Source: Deinococcus sp. YIM 77859
GTDB lineage: Bacteria; Deinococcota; Deinococci; Deinococcales; Deinococcaceae
Assembly (NCBI RefSeq): GCF_000745175.1
Contig: NZ_JQNI01000002.1
Span: 62,001 to 126,000, forward strand
Direction of reading: 5' to 3'
DNA: 64,000 nucleotides
Shown here: positions 1-10,582 of the stretch, in pieces
Layout of the letters: each line of letters starts with the position of its first letter
Numbering within the stretch: the stretch's first letter is position 1
Position numbers and translations under genes: made by a program
The notes under the pieces: generated by a model
Told to the model about the DNA's origin: nothing
Seen by the model: only the letters and a program-made list of their open reading frames with translations
Database searches by the model: none

Positions 1-438
1 CTGGGCGACACCGAGGTGACGGAGGCCGCCGGGCGTGAGCTGGCCCGCCGCCTCCCCGAAGGCATCGACGTGCTGGTTACGCCGGAGGTCAAGGCGCTCT
101 CGCTCGCCCACGTCATCAGCCGCGAGAGCGGCAAGCCCTACATCGTGATTCGCAAGACCCAGAAGCCCTACATGGTGGACCCCATCGCGCGCGAGGTCGT
201 GAGCATCACCACCGGCCGACCCCAACTGCTGGTGCTTGACGGCTTCGACGTCCCCAAGATCCGCGGGAAGAAGGTCGCCATCGTGGATGACGTGGTGTCG
301 AGCGGCGGCACGCTGCACTCCCTGCGGCAGATCATCGAGGAGGTCGGTGGCGAGGTCGCAGCGGTCGTCGCCGTCTTTACGGAGGGACAGGAGCGCCCGG
401 ACGTGACCGCGCTCGGCCATCTGCCCCTCTTTGAGTGA
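1..438 (+). CDS. Adenine-phosphoribosyltransferase-like protein (5' end outside window)
   Basis: The reading frame is open from the first base, so the N terminus is missing. About 145 C-terminal residues are visible. They end in the PRPP-binding signature [13 protein letters not shown], the two-aspartate phosphate-binding loop of type I phosphoribosyltransferases. The preceding [12 protein letters not shown] segment is of the kind seen in adenine phosphoribosyltransferase (Apt) and Apt-like purine salvage or regulatory proteins. The enzyme would join a purine base to PRPP in the cytoplasm. An internal GTG at 16 is unlikely to be the true start because the frame continues upstream without a stop. 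The exact base specificity (adenine, or a PurR/Xpt-like role) cannot be told from the fragment. Its stop codon lies right beside the first Pho-box repeat of pstS. Confidence 0.8.
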   Translation: MGDTEVTEAAGRELARRLPEGIDVLVTPEVKALSLAHVISRESGKPYIVIRKTQKPYMVDPIAREVVSITTGRPQLLVLDGFDVPKIRGKKVAIVDDVVSSGGTLHSLRQIIEEVGGEVAAVVAVFTEGQERPDVTALGHLPLFE

Positions 439-441
439 GCG

Positions 442-480
442 CCTGACCTTTTCCTGACACAGCAGTGACGTGCGCCTGAC
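442..480 (+). promoter_or_regulatory. Pho-box-like direct repeats before pstS
   Basis: Four hexamers recur with an exact 11-base period: CCTGAC at 442, CCTGAC at 453, AGTGAC at 464 and CCTGAC at 475. PhoB/PhoP-type response regulators bind direct repeats with an 11-bp period, so this is very likely the phosphate-starvation control region of pstS. Two further copies with the same spacing precede pstC. Which response regulator binds is not shown by the window. Confidence 0.7.
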
Positions 481-503
481 AGGCGGCCTCCACCCTATGA
501 GGC

Positions 504-1529
<1,026 letters not shown>

Positions 1530-1548
1530 CGCCAGGACCTTCCGCGTG

Positions 1549-1576
1549 GGGCGGCTCCCAGGAGGGAAGGCCGCCC
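1549..1576 (+). terminator. Hairpin terminator after pstS
   Basis: GGGCGGC (1549-1555) pairs with GCCGCCC (1570-1576) and is followed directly by TTTCT. It lies 20 bases after the pstS stop. It probably ends or attenuates transcription between pstS and pstC. Confidence 0.65.
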
Positions 1577-1603
1577 TTTCTCGTGTGGCCCTGGTGCCGT
1601 GTG

Positions 1604-1620
1604 CCTGACCTGCCCCTGAC
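1604..1620 (+). promoter_or_regulatory. Pho-box-like repeats before pstC
   Basis: CCTGAC occurs at 1604 and again at 1615, the same 11-base period as the four repeats before pstS. The position is about 40-55 bases before the pstC start. This indicates a second phosphate-controlled promoter for pstCAB downstream of the pstS terminator. Confidence 0.55.
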
Positions 1621-1658
1621 GCTTCCGCGGTGTACTGCGCCTGCGAGGTCATACGTCC

Positions 1659-2663
1659 ATGAGTGAACCTGTTCGCCGCCCACCCACACCCGCTGCTCTC
1701 TCCAGCCGGAGTGACCGCGCCTTTCAAGCCCTGATCCTGGTGCTCGCCTCGGTGATCGTGCTGGTGTTCGTGCTGAGCGTGACCGAGCTGGGGCGCGAGT
1801 CCTGGCGGGCGCTGCACACCTTTGGATGGCGCTTTTTCACCGAGCGCACCTGGAACCCGGTGGAGGGCGTGTTCGGTGCGGCCTCGATGATCGTGGGGAC
1901 GCTGGTGACCAGCCTGGCCGCGCTCGTTCTCAGCGTGCCGCTCGCGGTGGCGAGTGCGCTCTTTGTGGCCGAGTACGCCCCGAGGTGGCTGGCGAACCCG
2001 ATCGGTTACCTGATCGAGCTGCTCGCCGCCGTGCCCAGCGTCGTGTACGGCCTGTGGGCGCTCTTTGTGATCGCGCCCGTGCTGGGGCGGTGGCAGACCA
2101 CGTTTTTCGTCGACCCGGACAACACGGCGCTGATCACCCGCTGCAACGAGCTGTGGGCGCAGGGACAGACGAACCTCGAGTGCTTTTTCGTGCCGCCGGG
2201 CGCGAGTGGGCGGGGGCTCGCCCTCGCCATCATCATCCTGACGGTGATGATCCTGCCCTATACCGCCTCGGTCGCGCGGGATGTGATTCGGCTTGTGCCC
2301 ACCGACCAGCGGGAGGCGATGTATGCGCTGGGAGCGACGAAGTGGGAAGTGATCTCCGGGGCCGTCCTGCCCTATGCCCGCGCCGGAATCCTGGGCGGCG
2401 TGCTGCTGGCGCTGGGCCGAGCGCTGGGCGAGACGCTCGCCGTGGCGATGGTGATCGGTGACAGCCAGGAACTTCTGAAGAGTCTCTGGGGCAATGCGAG
2501 TACGCTGGCCTCCGTCATCGCCAACCAGTTCGGGGACGCTCAGGAAGCGCTGCACCGCTCCAGCGTGGTCGCGCTTGGTCTCTGTCTCTTTTTTCTCAGC
2601 GTGGCGGTGAATTTCGTTGCCCGCATCGTCATCGCCCGCCTCACGCCACGGGGGCTGCAGTGA
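1659..2663 (+). CDS. pstC: Phosphate ABC transporter permease PstC
   Basis: A 334-residue inner-membrane permease subunit that forms the phosphate channel with PstA. There are about six hydrophobic spans, the first near residues 25-45 ([15 protein letters not shown]). The cytoplasmic coupling loop near residues 215-250 has the form [15 protein letters not shown] followed by LGRALGET, the EAA-type loop that docks on PstB. A polar periplasmic loop near residues 140-180 contains two cysteines. The stop overlaps the pstA start (GTGATG), so the two are translationally coupled. The start ATG follows the second pair of Pho-box-like repeats. Confidence 0.95.
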   Translation: MSEPVRRPPTPAALSSRSDRAFQALILVLASVIVLVFVLSVTELGRESWRALHTFGWRFFTERTWNPVEGVFGAASMIVGTLVTSLAALVLSVPLAVASALFVAEYAPRWLANPIGYLIELLAAVPSVVYGLWALFVIAPVLGRWQTTFFVDPDNTALITRCNELWAQGQTNLECFFVPPGASGRGLALAIIILTVMILPYTASVARDVIRLVPTDQREAMYALGATKWEVISGAVLPYARAGILGGVLLALGRALGETLAVAMVIGDSQELLKSLWGNASTLASVIANQFGDAQEALHRSSVVALGLCLFFLSVAVNFVARIVIARLTPRGLQ

Positions 2664-3526
2664 TGCGCACCGCTGCTGTGGTTCCCACGCGCATTCAGCG
2701 CGGCCTGAGCCCGGCCCGGCGGCTCAAGAACAGGCTGATGGGCGGGCTGATTCTGCTTGCCACCCTGCTCGTCGTCGCCCCGCTCGTCCTGATTGTGGCC
2801 TACCTGCTGCGCGAGGGCCTGGGCGCGATGAATCTCGACTTCTTCACCAAGACCCCTGCCCCGGAGGGCGAGGCGGGCGGCGGCCTGCTGAATGCGATCA
2901 CCGGCAGCCTGACCATGCTGGGGCTGGCCAGCGTCATCGGCGTGCTCATCGGCGTCTCGGGGGGCATCTTCCTGGCGGAGTACCCCCGGCACCCCCTGAT
3001 GCCGACCGTTCGCATGCTCAGCGACGTGCTTGCTGGGATTCCCGCCATCGTGATGGGGCTGGTTGCCTACGGGCTGATCGTGCTTCACTTCGGCTTCTCT
3101 GGCCTCGCGGGGGCGCTTGCCCTGGGACTCTTGATGATGCCCATCGTGGTTCGCACGACCGAGGAGGTGCTTAAGCTCGTGCCGCAGACCGTTCGGGAGG
3201 CGGGGCTCAGCCTGGGGCTTCCGCAGTGGCGGGTGATCCTGAGCATCGTGCTGCCGGCCGCCGCCGGGGGGATCGTCACGGGCGTCATGCTGGCGCTCGC
3301 CCGCGTCGCCGGAGAAGCCGCGCCCCTCCTGTTTACCGCGTTCGGCAACCCCAACGTGACCTTTGACCCCACGCGGCCCATGAGCGCCCTGCCGCTGGAA
3401 ATCTACCGCGGGGCCACCAGCGCCTACGACGAGAACCAGCGTCTTGCCAAGGCCGGAGCCCTGCTTCTCATCGCCTTGATTTTCCTGACCAGCCTGCTGG
3501 CCCGCTGGGTGAGCCGCCGGAAGTAA
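2660..3526 (+). CDS. pstA: Phosphate ABC transporter permease PstA
   Basis: A 288-residue second permease subunit of the Pst importer, with six predicted membrane spans. The coupling loop reads [16 protein letters not shown] and then ARVAGEAAP, typical of PstA. The start is either GTG at 2660 or, one codon on, ATG at 2663; both overlap the pstC stop, giving a four-base or TGATG junction. pstB follows after 20 bases with an AAAGGAG ribosome site. Together with PstC it forms the channel energised by PstB. Confidence 0.95.
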   Translation: MMRTAAVVPTRIQRGLSPARRLKNRLMGGLILLATLLVVAPLVLIVAYLLREGLGAMNLDFFTKTPAPEGEAGGGLLNAITGSLTMLGLASVIGVLIGVSGGIFLAEYPRHPLMPTVRMLSDVLAGIPAIVMGLVAYGLIVLHFGFSGLAGALALGLLMMPIVVRTTEEVLKLVPQTVREAGLSLGLPQWRVILSIVLPAAAGGIVTGVMLALARVAGEAAPLLFTAFGNPNVTFDPTRPMSALPLEIYRGATSAYDENQRLAKAGALLLIALIFLTSLLARWVSRRK

Positions 3527-3660
3527 CCAAAGGAGCCTGACCCGATATGACCCCCCTTCTCAGCGCGAACGACGTGAGCATCTTCTACGGCGACAAGCCG
3601 GCGGTGCGGAACGTGAACCTGACCGTAGCGCGCGGCACCGTGAATGCCCTGATCGGCCCT

Positions 3661-5788
<2,128 letters not shown>

Positions 5789-6403
5789 GTGAACCCCCAA
5801 GAGGACGTGTTGCTGCTCGACGTGGACGGCGTGCTGGTCACCCCCCCGGAATTCTTTGGGGCGCGGCTGCTGCGGGAGCATCCCGAGGCCGCCCGCGCCT
5901 TTTTCTTGGGTCCTTTTCTGGAGGCGTCCACCGGGCGCGCGGACCTGCTCACGCACCTCCCCGCATTCCTGCGGTCGCTGGGCCGGTCGCAGTCGCCGCA
6001 GGCCTTTTTGCGCGAGTGGCTGGAATCCGAGCGCCACCCCAACCTGCCCCTCATCGCCGCCGTCGAGGCGCTGCGTGCGGCGGGCTGGCGGGTGCACCTC
6101 GCCACCAACCAGGAGGCCCACCGCACCCAGCACCTGCTGAATGAGGTGGGGCTGGGTCGCCTGGTGAACGGGCATTTTGCAAGCTACGCGGTCGGCCACC
6201 GCAAGCCCGCCCCGGAGTATTTCGCGGAGGTGGCGCGGCGGCTGGGTGTGCCTTCGGCCCGGATCGTCTTCTGGGACGACAGCGCCGAGAACGTGGCTGC
6301 GGCACAGGCGGCAGGCTGGCGTGCCTTCGTGTACGCGGACGTGGCTGGGTTTTGCCGCGTGATGGGGCTGCCCGTTCCTGACTCCACCCTCACCAGCCGC
6401 TAG
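5789..6403 (+). CDS. HAD-superfamily hydrolase
   Basis: A roughly 204-residue HAD phosphatase-type protein. Motif I is DVDGVLV near the N terminus (nucleophile D11, acid/base D13). Motif II is seen in LATNQE, motif III as the lysine in VGHRKPAPEYF, and motif IV as the acidic FWDDSAENV. The substrate is unknown; the layout resembles sugar-phosphate or epoxide-hydrolase-like HAD enzymes. GTG at 5789 is preferred over TTG at 5786. It begins almost at the left end of the TnpB element and is followed 13 bases later by phoU, so it was probably part of a pst-HAD-phoU unit before the insertion. No obvious promoter of its own is seen. Confidence 0.8.
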   Translation: MNPQEDVLLLDVDGVLVTPPEFFGARLLREHPEAARAFFLGPFLEASTGRADLLTHLPAFLRSLGRSQSPQAFLREWLESERHPNLPLIAAVEALRAAGWRVHLATNQEAHRTQHLLNEVGLGRLVNGHFASYAVGHRKPAPEYFAEVARRLGVPSARIVFWDDSAENVAAAQAAGWRAFVYADVAGFCRVMGLPVPDSTLTSR

Positions 6404-6416
6404 GATACTTTCCGCT

Positions 6417-7082
6417 ATGAGCCCTGGTGAGGCCAGCACCCTGCACCTGACGGCCCGCTTTCTGCGGATGCTGAGCCTCGTGCTCGAGGAGCTCGGCGCC
6501 GTGCGGGACGCTTTTCGCCGCGCCGAGTACGCGGGGCTGACCGCTCGGGCCCGGGCCCTGGAGCGCGAGACCGACCTGCTGGAGCGCGAGATGGAGGACG
6601 CCTGCCTCGCCGCCTTTGCCGGGCCGCTCACGGGCGAGGAGCTGGCCTTTCACCTGATGGTGTTTCGCAGCCTCACCAACCTAGAGCGGGTGGGTGACTA
6701 CGCCTTGACGGTGGCCCGCGACCTGGAAGCGCTCGCCCCCCGCACCCGCAGCGCCACCCTTCAGGACGTGCTGCCCCTGGTGAATCTGCTTTCGGAGATG
6801 CTCGAAAAGCTCGCCTACGCCTTTGCCGAGCGCGACGCTGCCGCTGCCCGCGAGGTGATGCGCCTTGACGAGGAGGAGGTGGACGCCCTGTACGAGCAGA
6901 TGCTCCGTGCCAGCCTCACCCGACTTCACGAGCGTCCCGACGACGTGGAGGTCGCCCTGACCGCCCACCGGATGGCCCGCAGCCTGGAGCGGTTAGGAGA
7001 CCACCTGGTCAACGTCGCCGAGCGGGTGCTGGGGCTGGCCTCTTCGCCGCCCCCCCTTCGTCTTCCCCCACTGCCGAGCTAG
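6417..7082 (+). CDS. phoU: Phosphate signalling regulator PhoU
   Basis: A 221-residue all-helical cytoplasmic protein with the two PhoU repeats, each carrying an acidic metal-binding motif. The second repeat shows MRLDEEEVDALYEQML. The first shows ERETDLLEREMED and RSLTNLERVGDYA, and the second ends in MARSLERLGDHLVNVAE, the classical PhoU sequence. PhoU couples Pst transport to the PhoR kinase so that the Pho regulon is off when phosphate is plentiful. It would normally be co-transcribed after pstB, but here a mobile element and the HAD gene intervene. A weak -10-like TACTTT lies at 6406-6411, so phoU may have its own promoter. Confidence 0.93.
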   Translation: MSPGEASTLHLTARFLRMLSLVLEELGAVRDAFRRAEYAGLTARARALERETDLLEREMEDACLAAFAGPLTGEELAFHLMVFRSLTNLERVGDYALTVARDLEALAPRTRSATLQDVLPLVNLLSEMLEKLAYAFAERDAAAAREVMRLDEEEVDALYEQMLRASLTRLHERPDDVEVALTAHRMARSLERLGDHLVNVAERVLGLASSPPPLRLPPLPS

Positions 7083-7127
7083 ATTGTGCGGCATCCTGGT
7101 CGCCGATCTGTTAAACCTAGAAGGGAC

Positions 7128-8171
7128 ATGAAGAGCCCCCGGCGGGTCAAGCTGGACCGTGTCCCCGCAGCAGAGCGGCAGCAGCGCCGCTTGCTGTCCG
7201 GGGTCGCGCTGCTGGGTGTGCTGGTGGAGCTGACGTCGTTTGTTCACCTGCGCGGGCAGCCTGACTTTGGGCAGATGGGTTGGTCCGTCGGGCTGGGGCT
7301 GGTCTTGAGCGCTTTGCTGCTCCTCATGTCGCTCTCGTCCCGGGTGCCGCTGTCCTTGCTCCAACGTTTGGTGATCGGCATTCTGAGCGCCTGGTTCCTG
7401 TTCAACCTGTTGAGTGTCCTCGTCACTCACCGGCCCGTCACCTCGGCCCTGCTCATTCACCTGGTGATCCTGGCCCTCTTCAGCTTTGCGTGGCTGCCGG
7501 CCCGGACGGCGGTGCTCCTGACGGGCCCGGCTGCCCTGCTGCTCGCCGGGGTGAATATGGCCTCGCGTAGCCCGGACCTGCCCGGCGTCCTGCTGGCGGC
7601 CCTGACGCTGCCCATCATCTGGTACCTCAGCGTGTACGGGCACGAGGTTAGCCGCGAGCGCACCCAGAGCGAAGCGCTGCGCGGACTGGCCTACCGCGAC
7701 AGCTTGACGGGCATCTACAACCGGCGCTGGGGCAGCGAGGTGTTGAAGAGGCGTCTGGCTCAGCCTTCTCCTCAGCCAGGCGGGCTGGCGGGCGCACAGG
7801 CCCTGGCGCTTCTCGACCTCGACCACTTCAAACGGATCAACGATACCCTGGGGCACCACCAGGGAGACCGGGTGCTTGTCGCCGTGGCCCATACCCTGCG
7901 CCGAGCGCTGCCCCCTGAAGACGCTGTGGTGCGGTGGGGCGGCGAGGAATTTTTGGTGATTCTCCATGCCCGTACCGCACAGGAGGCGCGGGCGCGGGTG
8001 GCGGCGGCGCTGGACGCTGTCCGCGCTCTGAAGCTCGACGGCTTGCCCCCCATCACCCTGAGCGCGGGCATCGCCTATGCCGGTGAGAGCAGTGATCCGG
8101 CGGTGCTCCTGCACCTCGCTGACAGCCGCCTGTATTCGGCCAAGGCGGCGGGCCGCGACCGGCTGTTTTAG
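7128..8171 (+). CDS. Membrane-bound diguanylate cyclase (GGDEF)
   Basis: A 347-residue protein from the ATG at 7128, which has GAAGGGA just upstream; an upstream GTG at 7086 is in frame but lacks a ribosome site. The first ~180 residues hold about five or six hydrophobic spans. The C-terminal half is a GGDEF domain starting AYRDSLTGIYNRR and containing the active-site loop WGGEEF, where GGEEF is a catalytically competent variant. It would make cyclic di-GMP from two GTP at the membrane in response to an unknown signal. No RxxD inhibitory site is obvious before the GGEEF. A second cyclic-di-GMP protein is encoded at 40.05 kb. Confidence 0.9.
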   Translation: MKSPRRVKLDRVPAAERQQRRLLSGVALLGVLVELTSFVHLRGQPDFGQMGWSVGLGLVLSALLLLMSLSSRVPLSLLQRLVIGILSAWFLFNLLSVLVTHRPVTSALLIHLVILALFSFAWLPARTAVLLTGPAALLLAGVNMASRSPDLPGVLLAALTLPIIWYLSVYGHEVSRERTQSEALRGLAYRDSLTGIYNRRWGSEVLKRRLAQPSPQPGGLAGAQALALLDLDHFKRINDTLGHHQGDRVLVAVAHTLRRALPPEDAVVRWGGEEFLVILHARTAQEARARVAAALDAVRALKLDGLPPITLSAGIAYAGESSDPAVLLHLADSRLYSAKAAGRDRLF

Positions 8172-8225
8172 GCGCGCCTCCCGCTAGGCCATCTGGCGGA
8201 GGGCTGTTCGGCGTGGAGCGGGGGC

Positions 8226-8231
8226 TAGACT
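8226..8231 (+). promoter_or_regulatory. -10 box of leaderless pepF promoter
   Basis: TAGACT ends 7 bases before the pepF ATG and there is no Shine-Dalgarno, so the mRNA should begin at or next to the start codon. The -35 region is poor. Confidence 0.5.
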
Positions 8232-8238
8232 GCCTGGC

Positions 8239-10023
8239 ATGACCACCCTGCCCCTCAGAGACCTTCCCCGCTGGCGCACAGACGACCTGTACGCGGGCCT
8301 GCATGATCCCCGTCTCGAAGCCGACCTCGCCGCCCTGCGGGAGGAGGTGGCCGCGCTGGAGGCGACGTTCGACCGCCACGGCGTTCGCAAGGACGGTGCC
8401 GCCGCCACCCCACAGAGCCTGGAGGCCGTGTTGGGGGGCCTGAATGCGCTGATGACCCGCCTGACCGCGCTGCGGGGCTTTATCTCCGCCTTCGTCACCA
8501 CCGACAGCCGCAACGCCCTCGCCCAGCAGAAGATGGGCGAACTGACCACCCTGACCCTCCCGCTGGGACCGCTGCGCTCGCGCCTGACCGCCTGGCTGGG
8601 CGGGCAGGACGTGGAGGCGCTGCTGAAAGGGTCGGAGGTCGCCCGTCAGCACGAGCACCTGATCCGCCGCAGCGCGGAGCGAGCACGCTACCAGATGACC
8701 CCGGAAGAAGAAGACCTCGCGGCCCGGCTGCGGCCCAGCGGGGCGGGCGGCTGGGCCAAGCTGCACGGCAACGTGTCCAGCCAACTGCGCGGCGAGTATC
8801 GGGGACAAGTCCTTCCCGTGACCGCCCTACGTGCCCTGGCGACCGATCCCGACGAGAGTGTACGCCGGGACGCCTACGAGGCTGAGCTGAAGGTCTGGGA
8901 AGGCGCCGAAGTCGTCCTGGCTGCCGCCCTCAACGGGGTCAAGGGGGAGGAAGGCACCCTCGCCGCTCGCCGGGGCTTCTCCGATGCGGTGGCCCCCAGC
9001 CTGCTCACGCACGGCATTGACCGCGAGACCCTGGAGGCCATGCAGGGGGCGGTCGTGCGCTCCTTTCCCGACTTCCGGCGCTACTTCGCGGCCAAGGCGC
9101 GGGCGCTGGGCAAGGCACGGCTGGACTGGTGGGACCTGTTCGCGCCGGTGGGCCGCTCGCACACCGAGTGGACGTACGAGGCCGGGACCCGGTTCGTGGA
9201 GGAGCAGTTCCGCGCGTACTCGGACAACCTGGGGGACTACGCCGCCCGCGCCTTTGCGGGGGGCTGGATCGACGCCGGGCCGCGTGACGGCAAGCGGGGC
9301 GGGGCCTTTTGCATGGCTTGGGCGGGCGACGAGAGCCGCATCCTGATGAACCACGACCCCAGCCTCGACAGCGTCTCCACCCTCGCGCACGAGCTGGGGC
9401 ACGGCTACCACAACCTCCTGAGGGCGCGGCGTACCCCGCTGCAACGCGAGACGCCGATGACGCTGGCCGAGACCGCCTCCATCTTCTGCGAGACGATCGT
9501 TCAGAACGCGGCGCTGGAGCGCTCAGCAGGCGAGGAACGCCTCTATGTGCTCGAGACGCAACTGCTGGGGCATGCGCAGGTCGTCGTAGACATCCACTCG
9601 CGCTTCCTCTTTGAGCGGGCCGTGTTCGAGCGGCGCTCGGAGCGCGACCTCACCCCGCAGGAGTTCTGCGAGCTGATGACCTGGGCGCAGCGCGAGACGT
9701 ACGGGGACGCGCTGGCCAGCACCCACCCCTACATGTGGGCCGTCAAGCCGCACTACTACAGCCTGAGCTTCTACAACTACCCCTACACCTTCGGGCTGCT
9801 GTTCGGGCTGGGCCTGTACGCCCAGTACCAGGCGGCGAAGGAGCGCGGCGAGGCCGCCGACTTCCAGCGCCGCTACGACGAGTTGCTGTCGAGCACGGGC
9901 CTCGCGGACCCCCGCTCCCTCGCCGCCCGCTTCGGCATCGACCTGCACGCGCCCGACTTCTGGGAGAGCAGCCTGGACGTGATCCGGGGCGGGATTGCGG
10001 CGTACGAGGCGGCGACCGCCTGA
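8239..10023 (+). CDS. pepF: Oligoendopeptidase F family metallopeptidase (M3)
   Basis: A 594-residue cytoplasmic zinc metallopeptidase that cleaves short peptides. The zinc motif HELGH is at residues 384-388, with the downstream ligand glutamate in ETASIFCE about 25 residues later; this is the M3 gluzincin arrangement. The helical N-terminal PepF domain and the C-terminal GLGLYAQY segment near the end are typical of the pepF/M3 group. Length matches the family. A TAGACT -10 box sits 7 bases before the ATG, suggesting a leaderless transcript. A perfect long hairpin at 10030-10082 lies just after the stop. Confidence 0.93.
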   Translation: MTTLPLRDLPRWRTDDLYAGLHDPRLEADLAALREEVAALEATFDRHGVRKDGAAATPQSLEAVLGGLNALMTRLTALRGFISAFVTTDSRNALAQQKMGELTTLTLPLGPLRSRLTAWLGGQDVEALLKGSEVARQHEHLIRRSAERARYQMTPEEEDLAARLRPSGAGGWAKLHGNVSSQLRGEYRGQVLPVTALRALATDPDESVRRDAYEAELKVWEGAEVVLAAALNGVKGEEGTLAARRGFSDAVAPSLLTHGIDRETLEAMQGAVVRSFPDFRRYFAAKARALGKARLDWWDLFAPVGRSHTEWTYEAGTRFVEEQFRAYSDNLGDYAARAFAGGWIDAGPRDGKRGGAFCMAWAGDESRILMNHDPSLDSVSTLAHELGHGYHNLLRARRTPLQRETPMTLAETASIFCETIVQNAALERSAGEERLYVLETQLLGHAQVVVDIHSRFLFERAVFERRSERDLTPQEFCELMTWAQRETYGDALASTHPYMWAVKPHYYSLSFYNYPYTFGLLFGLGLYAQYQAAKERGEAADFQRRYDELLSSTGLADPRSLAARFGIDLHAPDFWESSLDVIRGGIAAYEAATA

Positions 10024-10029
10024 ACGGAA

Positions 10030-10082
10030 CACACCACGAGTGCCCGGAAGCCGAATCCTGACGTCCGGGCACTCGTGGTGTG
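10030..10082. terminator. Long perfect hairpin shared by two convergent genes
   Basis: A 19-bp perfect stem (10030-10048 with 10064-10082) has a 15-base loop. It lies between the ends of pepF and the convergent minus-strand small gene at 10098. There is no T-tract on either side, so it may act as a bidirectional Rho-assisted or mRNA-end-stabilising structure rather than a classic intrinsic terminator. Confidence 0.6.
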
Positions 10083-10097
10083 GGGTCTGGGGAGGGG

Positions 10098-10310
10098 TCA
10101 GCCCAGAGCAGGCTGTGTGGGGGTCCAACGGGACAAGGCGTTCATCCGCAGCCGCCCTCCCACCCGGACGAGCAACGCCCGCAGGCTGGGCAGCGTGAGG
10201 GGACGGTCGGAGGGAAGGGCCGGGTCGTAGAGGCACAAGCTAAACAGACCGTGTTCGTCATGGTACTGCTGGCGAAAAGCCATGTCACGGAGCCGATAGT
10301 CCATCTGCAT
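10098..10310 (-). CDS. Small protein of unknown function (70 residues)
   Basis: The product begins MQMDYRLRDMAFRQQYHDEHGL and is rich in arginine and leucine. No family is recognised. A GGGAGG ribosome site precedes the ATG. It starts 17 bases after the stop of the secreted-peptide gene at 10328-10477, so the two form a small operon. Its stop lies beside the strong hairpin at 10030-10082, supporting a real transcript end there. The N-terminal YRLRDMAFRQQYHDE segment is not membrane-like, so the product is probably cytoplasmic. Confidence 0.6.
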   Translation of the reverse strand: MQMDYRLRDMAFRQQYHDEHGLFSLCLYDPALPSDRPLTLPSLRALLVRVGGRLRMNALSRWTPTQPALG

Positions 10311-10327
10311 ACAGACCTCCCGTTCGC

Positions 10328-10477
10328 TTAGCGGAAGCAGAGTTCAAAGAGATCGGCGGAGACAAACTCACTGCCTGCCCCGCACCACTCCGGCTTAGGC
10401 CCTTCTTCACGAGCCTGTGCCACACCCAGGAAAGACGACAACATCAAAGCGGCCAACACTGCACTGATCTTCTTCAT
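10328..10477 (-). CDS. 49-residue secreted peptide of unknown function
   Basis: Translation gives a clear signal peptide (MKKISAVLAALMLSSFLGVAQA) followed by only 27 mature residues, with two cysteines (EWCGAG and FELCFR) that could form one disulfide. A strong GGAGGA ribosome site is placed 9 bases upstream. It heads a two-gene unit with the 70-residue protein. The mature peptide is acidic. The function is unknown; a signalling or envelope microprotein is possible but not shown. Confidence 0.65.
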   Translation of the reverse strand: MKKISAVLAALMLSSFLGVAQAREEGPKPEWCGAGSEFVSADLFELCFR

Positions 10478-10524
10478 ACAACCTTCCTCCAAAACTGTGG
10501 TGATGAGGAGAGATTAAGTTTTCT

Positions 10525-10536
10525 GGGGGGGGGGGG
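10525..10536. repeat. 12-base G homopolymer
   Basis: Twelve consecutive G residues lie in the roughly 105-base gap upstream of the secreted-peptide gene. Tracts of this length are prone to slippage, so length variation could alter promoter spacing for the minus-strand operon. Confidence 0.7.
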
Positions 10537-10582
10537 AATGAGGTTGAAATTAAGGAGATTAACGCTTCAGGGTAGGTTGGTT

